From Actinomycetota bacterium (GTDB lineage: Bacteria; Actinomycetota; Actinomycetes; S36-B12; UBA10799): a DNA stretch of 64,000 nt. Made by a program: the position numbers and the translations under genes. Below the pieces are notes generated by a model, which worked only from the letters and a program-made list of their open reading frames with translations, was not told the origin of the DNA and searched no databases. Of this stretch, positions 16,332 through 23,131 are shown one piece after another. Position 1 is the first letter of the stretch, and every line of letters begins with the position of its first letter. The stretch spans positions 124,001 through 188,000 of the forward strand of contig JACJWU010000005.1 of the NCBI GenBank assembly GCA_020636995.1, written 5' to 3'.

Positions 16332-17030
16332 TCAAGGGGCCGGGTGGGAAACCTCCCGGCCCTTTGTCATGCCCGGGCTCAAGCCCTGCCGATCCAGGGC
16401 GGCCTCCAACCCGTCGAGGACCAGGTTGAGTCCGAAGTCGAACTCATCGCCGAAGTCGTATCCCGGCCGCACCACGTGTTCCACGACTAGTTCGGCGAAG
16501 TGGGGGTACTCGTCGGCTGGGAGGGTGCCCATGATGTCCGACGCCAGCTCACCGATACCGCCCCCGTCGACCGGGAGCATCGCCTCCTGCACCGCGAACC
16601 CGTACACGTAGCTGTCGATGAGGGCGTAGGCATGTGCGGTCAAGGTGACGGAGAATCCGGCGCGCCGGAAGGTTCCGATGACCGCGTCGTGATGACGCAG
16701 GTTGTTCGGCCCCGGACTCACCCGCGACTCCATGACACTCACGGCCCACGGGTGTTCGTGCAGGACTGCCCGCGCCGATGTACACCGTCGAGTGATCTCC
16801 TCGCGCCAGGGACCGCCAGGGACCGGATCGTCGATCTCCTCGAAGATCTTCTCGACCAGTCCGTCGAGGATCTCCTCCTTGCCGGCCAGGTGGTGATACA
16901 CCGCCATCGGCGCGGTACCCAGATCGTCGGCCAACGCCCGCATGGTCAGCGCGGACAACCCCTTGGCGTCGGCGACCGCCGTCGCGGCGGCGAGGATCCG
17001 TGCCCGGGTCAGCGGGGACCGCTTGGCCAT
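16332..17030 (-). CDS. TetR/AcrR-family transcriptional regulator
   Basis: The 232-residue repressor has an N-terminal helix-turn-helix: RARILAAATAVADAKGLSALTMRALADDLG, then TAPMAVYHHLAGKEEILDGLV at residues ~36-56. A ligand-binding all-helical C-terminal domain of the TetR_C type follows. It starts 89 bp from the divergent oxidoreductase gene, and the gap holds two identical palindromic boxes, so it most likely represses that gene and itself. A strong GGAGG lies before the ATG. The final residues are encoded through the convergent csp terminator. Confidence 0.9.
   Translation of the reverse strand: MAKRSPLTRARILAAATAVADAKGLSALTMRALADDLGTAPMAVYHHLAGKEEILDGLVEKIFEEIDDPVPGGPWREEITRRCTSARAVLHEHPWAVSVMESRVSPGPNNLRHHDAVIGTFRRAGFSVTLTAHAYALIDSYVYGFAVQEAMLPVDGGGIGELASDIMGTLPADEYPHFAELVVEHVVRPGYDFGDEFDFGLNLVLDGLEAALDRQGLSPGMTKGREVSHPAP
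16337..16363. terminator. bidirectional terminator after the cold-shock gene
   Basis: GGGCCGGGTGG, a GAAA loop, then CCTCCCGGCCC followed by TTTG. The stem is 10 of 11 pairs. It lies 20 bp after the csp stop and inside the last codons of the convergent TetR gene, which therefore encodes its C-terminus through the hairpin. Confidence 0.85.
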
Positions 17031-17073
17031 GGCGCCTCCTCCCGGGGGTTGTCGGATTTCAGCGTACCTGGTT

Positions 17074-17104
17074 ACTGTACTAAGTACGTTGTACTAAGTA
17101 CAGT
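17074..17104. promoter_or_regulatory. double palindromic operator between TetR and oxidoreductase genes
   Basis: Two identical 11-bp boxes, GTACTAAGTAC at 17077-17087 and 17091-17101, separated by GTT. They are flanked to give a larger inverted repeat ACTGTACT...AGTACAGT (17074-17104). Box centres are 14 bp apart. Position and symmetry fit binding by two TetR dimers controlling both divergent genes. Confidence 0.8.
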
Positions 17105-17119
17105 TCGGGAGGTGGACAG

Positions 17120-18136
17120 ATGAGTCAGACGAGGATGGTTCTTCCGGCGGCCATGCAGGCGATTGTGCAGGACGGGTACGGAACGGTCGGGGTGAGTCGG
17201 ATCGCAACCGTCCCGGTACCCCGGATGGCAGCCGACGAGGTCCTGGTCTCCGTATCGGCGGCAGGTGTGGATCGCGGCACCTGGCACCTGATGGTCGGCG
17301 AACCGTACGTCATGCGCCTCGGTACCGGATTGCGTCGGCCACGGCGTGCGACTCCCGGCCGGGATCTGGCGGGAGTCGTGGTCGCCATCGGCGACGAGGT
17401 GACCGGCTTCGGCGTCGGTGACGAGGTCCTCGGGATCGGGGCCAGCGCGTTCGCGCAGTATGCGATCGCGAAACCGTCCAAGCTCGTCCATCGGCCCGAT
17501 GGCCTCAGTGTCGAGAAGGCGGCCGCCCTACCCACGTCGGGGCTGACCGCCATGCAGGCCGTTCACGACGTCGCCAAGGTCGAGAGGGGTCAACGGGTCC
17601 TGATCCTGGGCGCCTCCGGCGGCGTCGGATCGTTCGCCGTGCAGATGGCCCGAGCCGCGGGCGCGCACGTCACCGGCGTGTGCAGCGCATCGAAGGCCGA
17701 CCTGGTGACGTCCCTCGGTGCCGACCGGGTGCTCGACTACCGCAGCGACGATCTCGCACGGGACACGACCCGCTACGACGTCGTGATCAACATCGCAGGC
17801 CGGCCGTCGATCGCCCGCCTGCGCGAGATGACCGCCCCCAACGGGACCGCAGTGATGATCGGCGGCGAAGGTGGCGGTGCCGTCACCGGCGGGTTCGGAC
17901 AGCACCTCAGGGCCGCGGCGTTGTCGCCCTTCGTGTCGCAACGCCTCCGCATGATGATCGCGACCGAGAGCGGTGACGACCTGCAGCGACTGGTGGACAT
18001 GACCGGCACCGGCGAGGTGTCCCCGGCCGTCGAGCGGACCTTCGACCTTCCCGAGGCTCCCCTGGCCGTGGACCACGTCGCGTCCGGCCGGGCGCGCGGC
18101 AAAGTCGTCGTTTCGATCCCGCAGGAGGACCGATGA
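17120..18136 (+). CDS. zinc-type alcohol dehydrogenase-like / quinone oxidoreductase (MDR)
   Basis: The 338-residue medium-chain dehydrogenase/reductase has an N-terminal GroES-like domain. PGRDLAGVVVAIGDEVTGFGVGDEV lies near residue 77, and the NADP-binding motif LILGASGGVGSFAVQMARAAGA at ~155. It lacks the catalytic and structural zinc cysteine clusters, so it belongs to the zinc-less quinone oxidoreductase branch. Substrate is probably an electrophilic enone or quinone. GGGAGG precedes the ATG. It is divergently transcribed from, and probably regulated by, the TetR gene. A decayed gene follows at an ATGA overlap. Confidence 0.88.
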   Translation: MSQTRMVLPAAMQAIVQDGYGTVGVSRIATVPVPRMAADEVLVSVSAAGVDRGTWHLMVGEPYVMRLGTGLRRPRRATPGRDLAGVVVAIGDEVTGFGVGDEVLGIGASAFAQYAIAKPSKLVHRPDGLSVEKAAALPTSGLTAMQAVHDVAKVERGQRVLILGASGGVGSFAVQMARAAGAHVTGVCSASKADLVTSLGADRVLDYRSDDLARDTTRYDVVINIAGRPSIARLREMTAPNGTAVMIGGEGGGAVTGGFGQHLRAAALSPFVSQRLRMMIATESGDDLQRLVDMTGTGEVSPAVERTFDLPEAPLAVDHVASGRARGKVVVSIPQEDR

Positions 18137-18435
18137 GCACCATCGACCTGACCGAAGCGCCAACCCGACAATCGCCTCCCTGATCGCCCTGGGGTCCCCG
18201 TGAAGGGCTCCGGGTGGCTCCCAGTCCCATCGGGACACTGGTGGTGCTGGCCGGCGCCGGGTACGTCATCAACGCCATCGCGTCGGTGCTGGAGGTGGAC
18301 GTGACGGCCCGCGCATTCACCGTCATCGGGGAGGTCCTGCTGGCTGTGCGGATGGTTGCACGCTGGATCGCCCACGAGCGCGCAGGTGTGGCGCATCGGC
18401 GCCGATGGCGATCAGACCGTACCCTGGAGATGTGA
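18133..18435 (+). pseudogene. remnant of a DUF4386-like membrane protein gene
   Basis: An ATG with GCAGGAGG upstream overlaps the oxidoreductase stop (ATGA) but encodes only 16 residues (MSTIDLTEAPTRQSPP) before a stop. About 30 bp later another frame encodes APSPIGTLVVLAGAGYVINA, continuing IASVLEVDV and FTVIGEVLLAVRMVARW. This matches the last two membrane segments of DUF4386 proteins. Most of the ~220-residue gene is missing. I read this as an internal deletion plus frameshift of a formerly coupled second gene of the TetR-controlled operon. Confidence 0.55.
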
Positions 18436-18701
18436 TTGCGTTCGTGACCTGGGTCGCCAACATCTTCTTCCTGGGTATGACCCTGTTCGCCCTCGTGGAC
18501 GCCGTGCGCCGCCCGACCGCAGCCTTCCCGGCCGTCGAGCGGCAGTCGAAGACGGCCTGGCTGATCTTCCTGGCCATCGCCGCAGGGGTGATCTTCGTCT
18601 TCGGCGCCGTGCACTTCCTGGGCATCGTCGGTGTCATCGTCGCGATGTTCTACTTGGTGGACGTGCGGCCGAAGGTCCGCGAGATCACCGGGAGTCGATG
18701 A
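18432..18701 (+). CDS. DUF2516-family membrane protein
   Basis: The 89-residue protein has two hydrophobic segments around a conserved cytoplasmic loop: FALVDAVRRPTAAFPAVERQ and KTAWLIFLAIAAG, then a LGIVGVIVAMFYLVDVRPKV end. This matches DUF2516, whose mycobacterial member (Rv0476) lies beside hbhA and an HTH gene as here. I chose GTG 18432; an ATG 27 nt upstream is possible. The stop overlaps the next ATG by 4 nt. Confidence 0.8.
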   Translation: MIAFVTWVANIFFLGMTLFALVDAVRRPTAAFPAVERQSKTAWLIFLAIAAGVIFVFGAVHFLGIVGVIVAMFYLVDVRPKVREITGSR

Positions 18702-19447
18702 GCCGCGCAGTCGGTCAGGTCACCCGCGGCACGACGGCTCCGAACCGGCTACGCCGCTTCGATCGCTGGATCGCACATCTGGCGGGTCGCGAGGTACGAG
18801 GTGCCCGTGTGCCCTTGGCCGTGGACCTCGGTTTCGGCGCACATCCGGCCACCACGGTCCAGTGGCGAGGCAGCCTCGCCGCGATCAACCCGCACGTCGA
18901 GGTGGTCGGAGTGGAGATCGACCGCACCCGCGTGGAGGCGGCCCAGGGCACCATCACGGCGATCCACGGGGGCTTCGAGATCCCGACCGACCGGTGCCCG
19001 TTGCTCATCCGCGCGGCGAACGTCTTGCGACAGTACCCGCTCAATGACGTCGAGCGCGCCTGGGACCGCATGCGGTCACGGTTGGCGCCCGGCGGCTGGC
19101 TGATCGACGGCACCTGCGACGAACAGGGCCGACTCGCCGCCCTCATCAGCATCGACGAGAGCGGCCCACAATGGCTCACGGTCTCGTGCCGCCTGGCCGA
19201 TCTGGAGCGGCCCAGCCAGGTGGCCGCTCGACTACCCAAAGCCCTGATCCACAGCAACGTCCCGGGACAACCGATCCACAGGCTGCTCACGGACATGGAC
19301 CGCGCATGGGACGCAGCACCCCGGTGGGGAGCCCGACAGCGGTGGATCGCCATGGCCGACGCACTGCGCGACGACTGGGGTGTCCGCGACGGCAGGACCC
19401 GATGGCGGCTGGGCGAGTTCACCGTGCCGTGGGGACGGGTGGGCTGA
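18698..19447 (+). CDS. class I SAM-dependent methyltransferase-like protein
   Basis: The 249-residue protein has a SAM-binding motif I (VPLAVDLGFGAHPATT near residue 45), an acidic motif II ending a strand (VEVVGVEIDRTRVEAA), and a post-motif strand with RLAPGGWLIDGTCDEQG. This is a class I methyltransferase fold. The motif I glycines are partly present (DLGFGAHP). Substrate unknown. It overlaps DUF2516 by 4 nt (ATGA), so both are co-translated. A palindrome pair follows the stop. Confidence 0.75.
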   Translation: MSRAVGQVTRGTTAPNRLRRFDRWIAHLAGREVRGARVPLAVDLGFGAHPATTVQWRGSLAAINPHVEVVGVEIDRTRVEAAQGTITAIHGGFEIPTDRCPLLIRAANVLRQYPLNDVERAWDRMRSRLAPGGWLIDGTCDEQGRLAALISIDESGPQWLTVSCRLADLERPSQVAARLPKALIHSNVPGQPIHRLLTDMDRAWDAAPRWGARQRWIAMADALRDDWGVRDGRTRWRLGEFTVPWGRVG

Positions 19448-19452
19448 CTCGG

Positions 19453-19581
19453 CGTACGGAACTGGTTGGCACCGTGGATCACCCAACCAGTTGCGTACGC
19501 TCTGCCGCCCGCTTTGGGCACTTCTGGGGCATTAATCCGTCCGAAACTGGTTGCGGGCGACCCTGCGCCAACCAGTTTCGT
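19453..19581. repeat. paired palindromes with AACTGGTT core, family C
   Basis: Palindrome 1 (19453-19500) pairs CGTACGGAACTGGTTGG with CCAACCAGTTGCGTACG. Palindrome 2 (19541-19581) pairs CGAAACTGGTTGCGGG with CGCCAACCAGTTTCG. Both have AACTGGTT/AACCAGTT arms and sit in the gap between convergent genes. They are unlike the other repeat families in this window. Confidence 0.8.
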
Positions 19582-19586
19582 ACACG

Positions 19587-19619
19587 CGAAAGGGCCCCCC
19601 GTTCCCGGAGGGCCCTTCG
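19587..19619. terminator. hairpin terminator after the HBHA-like gene
   Basis: On the minus strand GCGAAGGGCCCTCCGGG, a short loop, and GGGGGGCCCTTTCGC form a strong stem ending in CCCTTTCG, 11 bp after the HBHA-like stop. It may also act for plus-strand transcripts. Confidence 0.75.
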
Positions 19620-19629
19620 CTGCAGGTCG

Positions 19630-20121
19630 TTACCGGCCGATGGTGGCGCGCACCTTCTCGACGGCGGTCTCGTACTGCTTGCGCAGGTCGGCCGAAGAGG
19701 CGTCGTAGCGCTCACGCAGGTCGACGACGATGTGCTCGGCGCGCTCCTGCACCTCGGAGAGGGTGGGCAGCTCGATCTTGGGCAGCTCGAACGGCAGCTC
19801 GAACTTGGGCAGCTCGAACGGCAGCAGCGCCACGAACTGGTCCTTGGCCTCAGTGGCACGCTCGACGGCCGGCTTCACGGCCTCGGTGGCGCGCTCGATG
19901 GCCGGCTTCACGGCCTCGGTCGCCTTGGCAACCGGGGTCTGGGCCTTGGTCGGCTTCACGGCGGCAGCGGCCTTCGCCGGAGCCTTCTTGGCAGCAGTGG
20001 AGACCTTCTTGGCGGTCGTCTTCGCCGGAGCCTTCTTCGCCGGAGCCTTCTTGGCGGTGGTCTTCGCCGGAGCCTTCTTGGCCGGCGTCTTCTTCGCGGT
20101 GGTCTTGGCTGTGGTAGCCAT
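19630..20121 (-). CDS. HBHA-like Lys/Ala/Pro-rich protein, basic region at N-terminus
   Basis: The 163-residue protein has a histone-H1-like basic region of KKAPAK/TTAKK repeats (residues ~5-60), a helical EAVKPAxERAT duplication (~69-92), a FELPKFELPFELPKIELP repeat at 102-119, and a charged amphipathic helix to the end. The ELP-helix part and the neighbours (DUF2516, XRE regulator) recall mycobacterial heparin-binding haemagglutinin, but there the Lys/Ala/Pro tail is C-terminal. Nucleic-acid or polyanion binding is inferred from composition. Its ATG overlaps the XRE stop by one base. Confidence 0.7.
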   Translation of the reverse strand: MATTAKTTAKKTPAKKAPAKTTAKKAPAKKAPAKTTAKKVSTAAKKAPAKAAAAVKPTKAQTPVAKATEAVKPAIERATEAVKPAVERATEAKDQFVALLPFELPKFELPFELPKIELPTLSEVQERAEHIVVDLRERYDASSADLRKQYETAVEKVRATIGR

Positions 20122-20519
20122 TACTTGTCCTTTCGGGAAGGTGCGGTTCGCCGGGTTTCGGCCGCCGGACGTTGTCCGTCCGGCCCGCGGTGTGCGTCGT
20201 TCTCGGATTGGAACGCCGCGTAGATCTCCAGGAGCGACTGACGCTGTCGATCGGTCAGCGTCGGGTCACTGGCCAGAGCCGCCGTCACCGACGGATCCCC
20301 TTGCCGAGGCTCGAGGATTCCCGCACGTACGTACAGGGACTCCGCGGAGATCTGAAGTGCCTTCGCAATCTGCGCCAGTATCTCGGCGCTGGGTTTGCGA
20401 AGACCCCGTTCGACCTGACTGAGGTAGGGGTTGGACACCCCGGCAGCCTGGGACAGCTGTCGCAGGGACAACTGCGCCGCAGATCGCTGCTCGCGGATGT
20501 ATTCACCCACACTCGCCAT
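20121..20519 (-). CDS. XRE-family transcriptional regulator
   Basis: The 132-residue regulator has an N-terminal HTH_3 domain: YIREQRSAAQLSLRQLSQAAG, then VSNPYLSQVERGLRKPSAEIL at ~27-47, followed by ISAESLYVRAGIL, typical of Rv0474-like actinobacterial regulators. A conserved C-terminal LTDRQRQSLLEIYAAF motif follows. An ATG at 20534 would add five residues; I prefer 20519 because a promoter-like -10 ends only 1 nt before 20534. A perfect 20-bp palindrome overlaps the -35, suggesting autoregulation. It is translationally joined (TAATG) to the HBHA-like gene. Confidence 0.85.
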   Translation of the reverse strand: MASVGEYIREQRSAAQLSLRQLSQAAGVSNPYLSQVERGLRKPSAEILAQIAKALQISAESLYVRAGILEPRQGDPSVTAALASDPTLTDRQRQSLLEIYAAFQSENDAHRGPDGQRPAAETRRTAPSRKDK

Positions 20520-20535
20520 GTCGATCCGAGCCATA

Positions 20536-20574
20536 CATCTAGGGTGCACACGTTGTGCTTGCAATTGCAAGCAC
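20536..20574 (-). promoter_or_regulatory. promoter and palindromic operator of the XRE-HBHA operon
   Basis: GTGCTTGCAATTGCAAGCAC (20555-20574) is a perfect 20-bp palindrome. On the minus strand its right half supplies a -35 TTGCAA, followed by a 17-bp spacer and -10 TAGATG (20541-20536). An operator overlapping the -35 fits repression by the XRE protein. Confidence 0.65.
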
Positions 20575-20606
20575 TCAGCAAGCGCTGCGCCCTAATGCGG
20601 CGCAGA

Positions 20607-21572
20607 TCACACAGCCAGGTCAGCAAGCACCGGGGCCGGCACCATCTCCCCGACCGGGCGTCCTCCCCCGAGCACAGCCGTCGACATGTGCTCGGTGATC
20701 ACCGGCGACCGCATGCCGAGGGCGGATAGGACCGATGCCGCCACCATCGGCCGCGCACGCTGTCCGCCGTCGACGATCTTCACCGCGATTCCGAACGTGC
20801 CGACCGGAGCCTGCACCACCATGGCCTGCACGGCCTCCGCGCCGTCCTTGGCCACCAATCCCGGAACCCCCCGCATCAGGTGTGTCACGTCCCGGGTCGT
20901 GCCACCGCTGTACTCCGGGAAATGCCGCATCGCCGCCATGACCTGCTGCCCGGACTCCGCGCGCGGCAGGGCCACCATCGCCCTGGCCAGCGCCGCGATC
21001 GGCAACCCCCACAGTGGCGCGCCACAGCCATCGACGCTGGTCGGGCCGGCGCCGACGCCCGCCCACTGCGACACACGGTCGTGGATGTGCGCCTGCAGCG
21101 GGTGCTCCGGATCGAGGTAGGACTGCAGGGGCCAGTGGTTGCGCACACAGGTGCGCAACATCGCTGCATGCTTGCCCGAGCAGTTCATCAGCACACGTTC
21201 GGGCCCGCCACCCGCGGCCAGGTGCGCAATCCTGGCCTCCTCCCCGTAGGGCAGGTCCGGGGGGCAGAGCAGGTCGCCTTCACCCAGACCGCACCCGGCC
21301 AGGACGTCGCGTACCCCTGCCACATGGAACGACTCTCCCGAGTGGGACGCCGCCGCCAGCGCGACGTCCGAACCGTGCAGGTCCAGCCCCGCCTCCAGCA
21401 TGGCCGCCGCCTGTAGCGGCTTGACCGCCGACCGTGGGTATATGACCTCGTCGGGATCTCCGAGCGACGCAACGATCTCGCCGGACGCATCGACCACCAC
21501 GACGTGGCCACGGTGCACGGACTCGACCATCCCCGCCCGCCGTACCTCGACGAGCACCGGGGCTGGGCTCAC
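20607..21572 (-). CDS. asparaginase, asparaginase II (rhizobial-type) family
   Basis: A 321-residue protein of the Asparaginase_II family (thermolabile, serine-beta-lactamase-like fold), which hydrolyses L-asparagine to aspartate and ammonia. Conserved stretches: ESVHRGHVVVVDASGEIVASLGDP near the N-terminus, PRSAVKPLQAAAMLEAG (the SxxK motif at ~48-51), ALAAASHSGE, and LMNCSGKHAAML. The GTG start overlaps the preceding stop in GTGA, so it is translated with the RsiG-like gene. A cytoplasmic location is likely because no signal peptide is present. Confidence 0.88.
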   Translation of the reverse strand: MSPAPVLVEVRRAGMVESVHRGHVVVVDASGEIVASLGDPDEVIYPRSAVKPLQAAAMLEAGLDLHGSDVALAAASHSGESFHVAGVRDVLAGCGLGEGDLLCPPDLPYGEEARIAHLAAGGGPERVLMNCSGKHAAMLRTCVRNHWPLQSYLDPEHPLQAHIHDRVSQWAGVGAGPTSVDGCGAPLWGLPIAALARAMVALPRAESGQQVMAAMRHFPEYSGGTTRDVTHLMRGVPGLVAKDGAEAVQAMVVQAPVGTFGIAVKIVDGGQRARPMVAASVLSALGMRSPVITEHMSTAVLGGGRPVGEMVPAPVLADLAV

Positions 21573-22147
21573 CGGGTCCCTTTGAGCGCGTCCTCGGCAG
21601 TCGCCTCGCCTTCGCGGTACCTGCGGGCCAACTCGGCGGTCAGCATGCCCTGAACCTCGTGGACACGCTGTCTGACCGCGGACACCTCACGCTCGGTCTC
21701 CTGCAGTTCCTCTATGCGGGCGTCGAGTTCCTCGTCGGACATCGTGGTGTACTCCTCGAGCCCGGCCCGGGCGATCAACCGCTCCACAGCGCGGCGTCCA
21801 CCGCCGGGTGAATCGACCACATCCGGCCCCGGGGCCTGGGTACCAGGGCCCATCTTGGTCGTCAGCGAGGCGACCAGGGCGTCGATGTCCAGACCGCCAC
21901 CGGATTCTCCGCCCTCCCGGCGCATCGCGCGGTTGGCCTCGAGGATGTCCATACGGCCATGCAACATCCGGCGAATGTAGGACAGCCAGGCCTCCTCGTG
22001 GTCGGCGCGCACACGGCGCTCCCGCAGATCCGACAAGGGGATCTCGGTCAGATCCGCCACGTAGCGTTCATCGAGGATCCGGTCGAGTGCCCGCTTTCCC
22101 TGCGGTTTGGCCAAAGACACCTGATCACTGTACGCCCGCGCCGGCAA
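21569..22147 (-). CDS. RsiG-like protein with degenerate c-di-GMP motifs
   Basis: The 192-residue, mostly helical protein has EEAWLSYIRRMLHGRMDIL, corresponding to the E-x3-S-x2-R-x3-Q-x3-D c-di-GMP motif of the anti-sigma factor RsiG. Here it reads E52-S56-R59-H63-D67. A second copy near the C-terminus reads E152-S156-R159-H163-G167. Both have His for Gln and the second lacks Asp. In Streptomyces RsiG binds WhiG and c-di-GMP; whether this one binds either is unclear. Start ATG 22147 could instead be GTG 22120. It overlaps the asparaginase start by 4 nt. Confidence 0.7.
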   Translation of the reverse strand: MPARAYSDQVSLAKPQGKRALDRILDERYVADLTEIPLSDLRERRVRADHEEAWLSYIRRMLHGRMDILEANRAMRREGGESGGGLDIDALVASLTTKMGPGTQAPGPDVVDSPGGGRRAVERLIARAGLEEYTTMSDEELDARIEELQETEREVSAVRQRVHEVQGMLTAELARRYREGEATAEDALKGTR

Positions 22148-22216
22148 TGGGCACCATCTCTACGGCCTCCGGGGTGCCGGACTCAACTCGCGGGTCCAGG
22201 ACGCCGAAAGGACGGT

Positions 22217-23089
22217 ATGGATGTCGCCGTCGAACTGCGCTCTCTGGCCGCCAACCGGGCCACGGGTTCGCTGCGCATCGCCGGTCCGGGCGCGACCGGG
22301 CACATCCTGTTCCGTGACGGCCGGATCTGCACCGTTGAACACTCTGCCTCCCGCCCCGCGCTGGGCATGCGCCTGGTCAGCGGCGGGGCGTTGAGCCTGA
22401 CCCACCTCGGCGCCGCACTGGCCGCCCAGCAGCAGCACCCCCACATGCGACTCGGCGACGTACTGGTCCGCATGGGCATGGTGCAGCGTCAGGATGTCGA
22501 GGCCGTGGCGTGGGGTCAGTTGTGTGACGACGTGGCATCGATGCTCAGGTGGAGTGACGCGGAATGCACGTTCACGCCTGCCGCCGAGGACAGCCTGCCC
22601 CCAGCCGGACCCCACGTCGAGGATGTTCTGTCCGCCGCCGCCGACCGCGTGAACCAGTGGCAGCGGGTCGTGCGTCGCATCGGCGGCCCGGACTGTGTGC
22701 CGAGCCTGTGCGATGACTGCCTCGGCGCGCGGGACACAGCCCTGCGGCCGACGGATTGGGCCGTCCTGTGCCGCGTCGACGGCCACCGCAGCCTGCGGTC
22801 CATCGCGGACCAGGCGGGGTTCTCGCTGCTGGAGGCGGCCTCGATCCTCGAAGGTCTGCTCGCGGCCGGACTCGTCGCGGTACCCGAGACCCACCTGCCG
22901 CCGGCCACTGCGCGTCCGGCCCCGTGGCCACCGGCAGAACACCACGAGCCGACGACCGCTCCAGCCCCCGTACCGCCACCGCCTGCGACCACCCCTGCGG
23001 CAGATGACGAGTTCGACGACCCGGCGGACCTCCTGCGCGAACTGTCACAACTCGGCGGCCTCAATCCTTCGCCGCACCGTCGCCGCTGA
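22217..23089 (+). CDS. DUF4388-like protein with winged-helix and Pro-rich tail
   Basis: The 290-residue protein starts with a domain resembling DUF4388: LRSLAANRATGSLRIAGPG, then HILFRDGRICTVEHS at residues ~8-43. A helical LGDVLVRMGMVQRQDVEAV segment (~79-97) resembles the MshEN/PilB N-terminal type. Then a small Cys cluster (Cys160, Cys165, Cys168), a winged-helix-like region (178-222), and a Pro/Ala-rich tail. In other actinobacteria such proteins occur with Roadblock/GTPase signalling sets, which are absent here. AAAGGA precedes the ATG. Role unknown. Confidence 0.65.
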   Translation: MDVAVELRSLAANRATGSLRIAGPGATGHILFRDGRICTVEHSASRPALGMRLVSGGALSLTHLGAALAAQQQHPHMRLGDVLVRMGMVQRQDVEAVAWGQLCDDVASMLRWSDAECTFTPAAEDSLPPAGPHVEDVLSAAADRVNQWQRVVRRIGGPDCVPSLCDDCLGARDTALRPTDWAVLCRVDGHRSLRSIADQAGFSLLEAASILEGLLAAGLVAVPETHLPPATARPAPWPPAEHHEPTTAPAPVPPPPATTPAADDEFDDPADLLRELSQLGGLNPSPHRRR

Positions 23090-23118
23090 ACCGCGGGCGC
23101 AGGCACCGAGCCAGCCGA

Positions 23119-23124
23119 TAATCT
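23119..23124 (+). promoter_or_regulatory. -10 hexamer for a leaderless transcript
   Basis: TAATCT lies 7 nt before the ATG at 23132 and there is no Shine-Dalgarno, so transcription probably begins at the start codon. Confidence 0.45.
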
Positions 23125-23131
23125 GGCGCCC

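Noticed and set aside
19171..20223. 350-codon frame on the plus strand over the HBHA-like gene
   Set aside because: It crosses the terminator and palindromes, and its Gly/Leu/Arg repeats are simply the complement of the Lys/Ala repeats.
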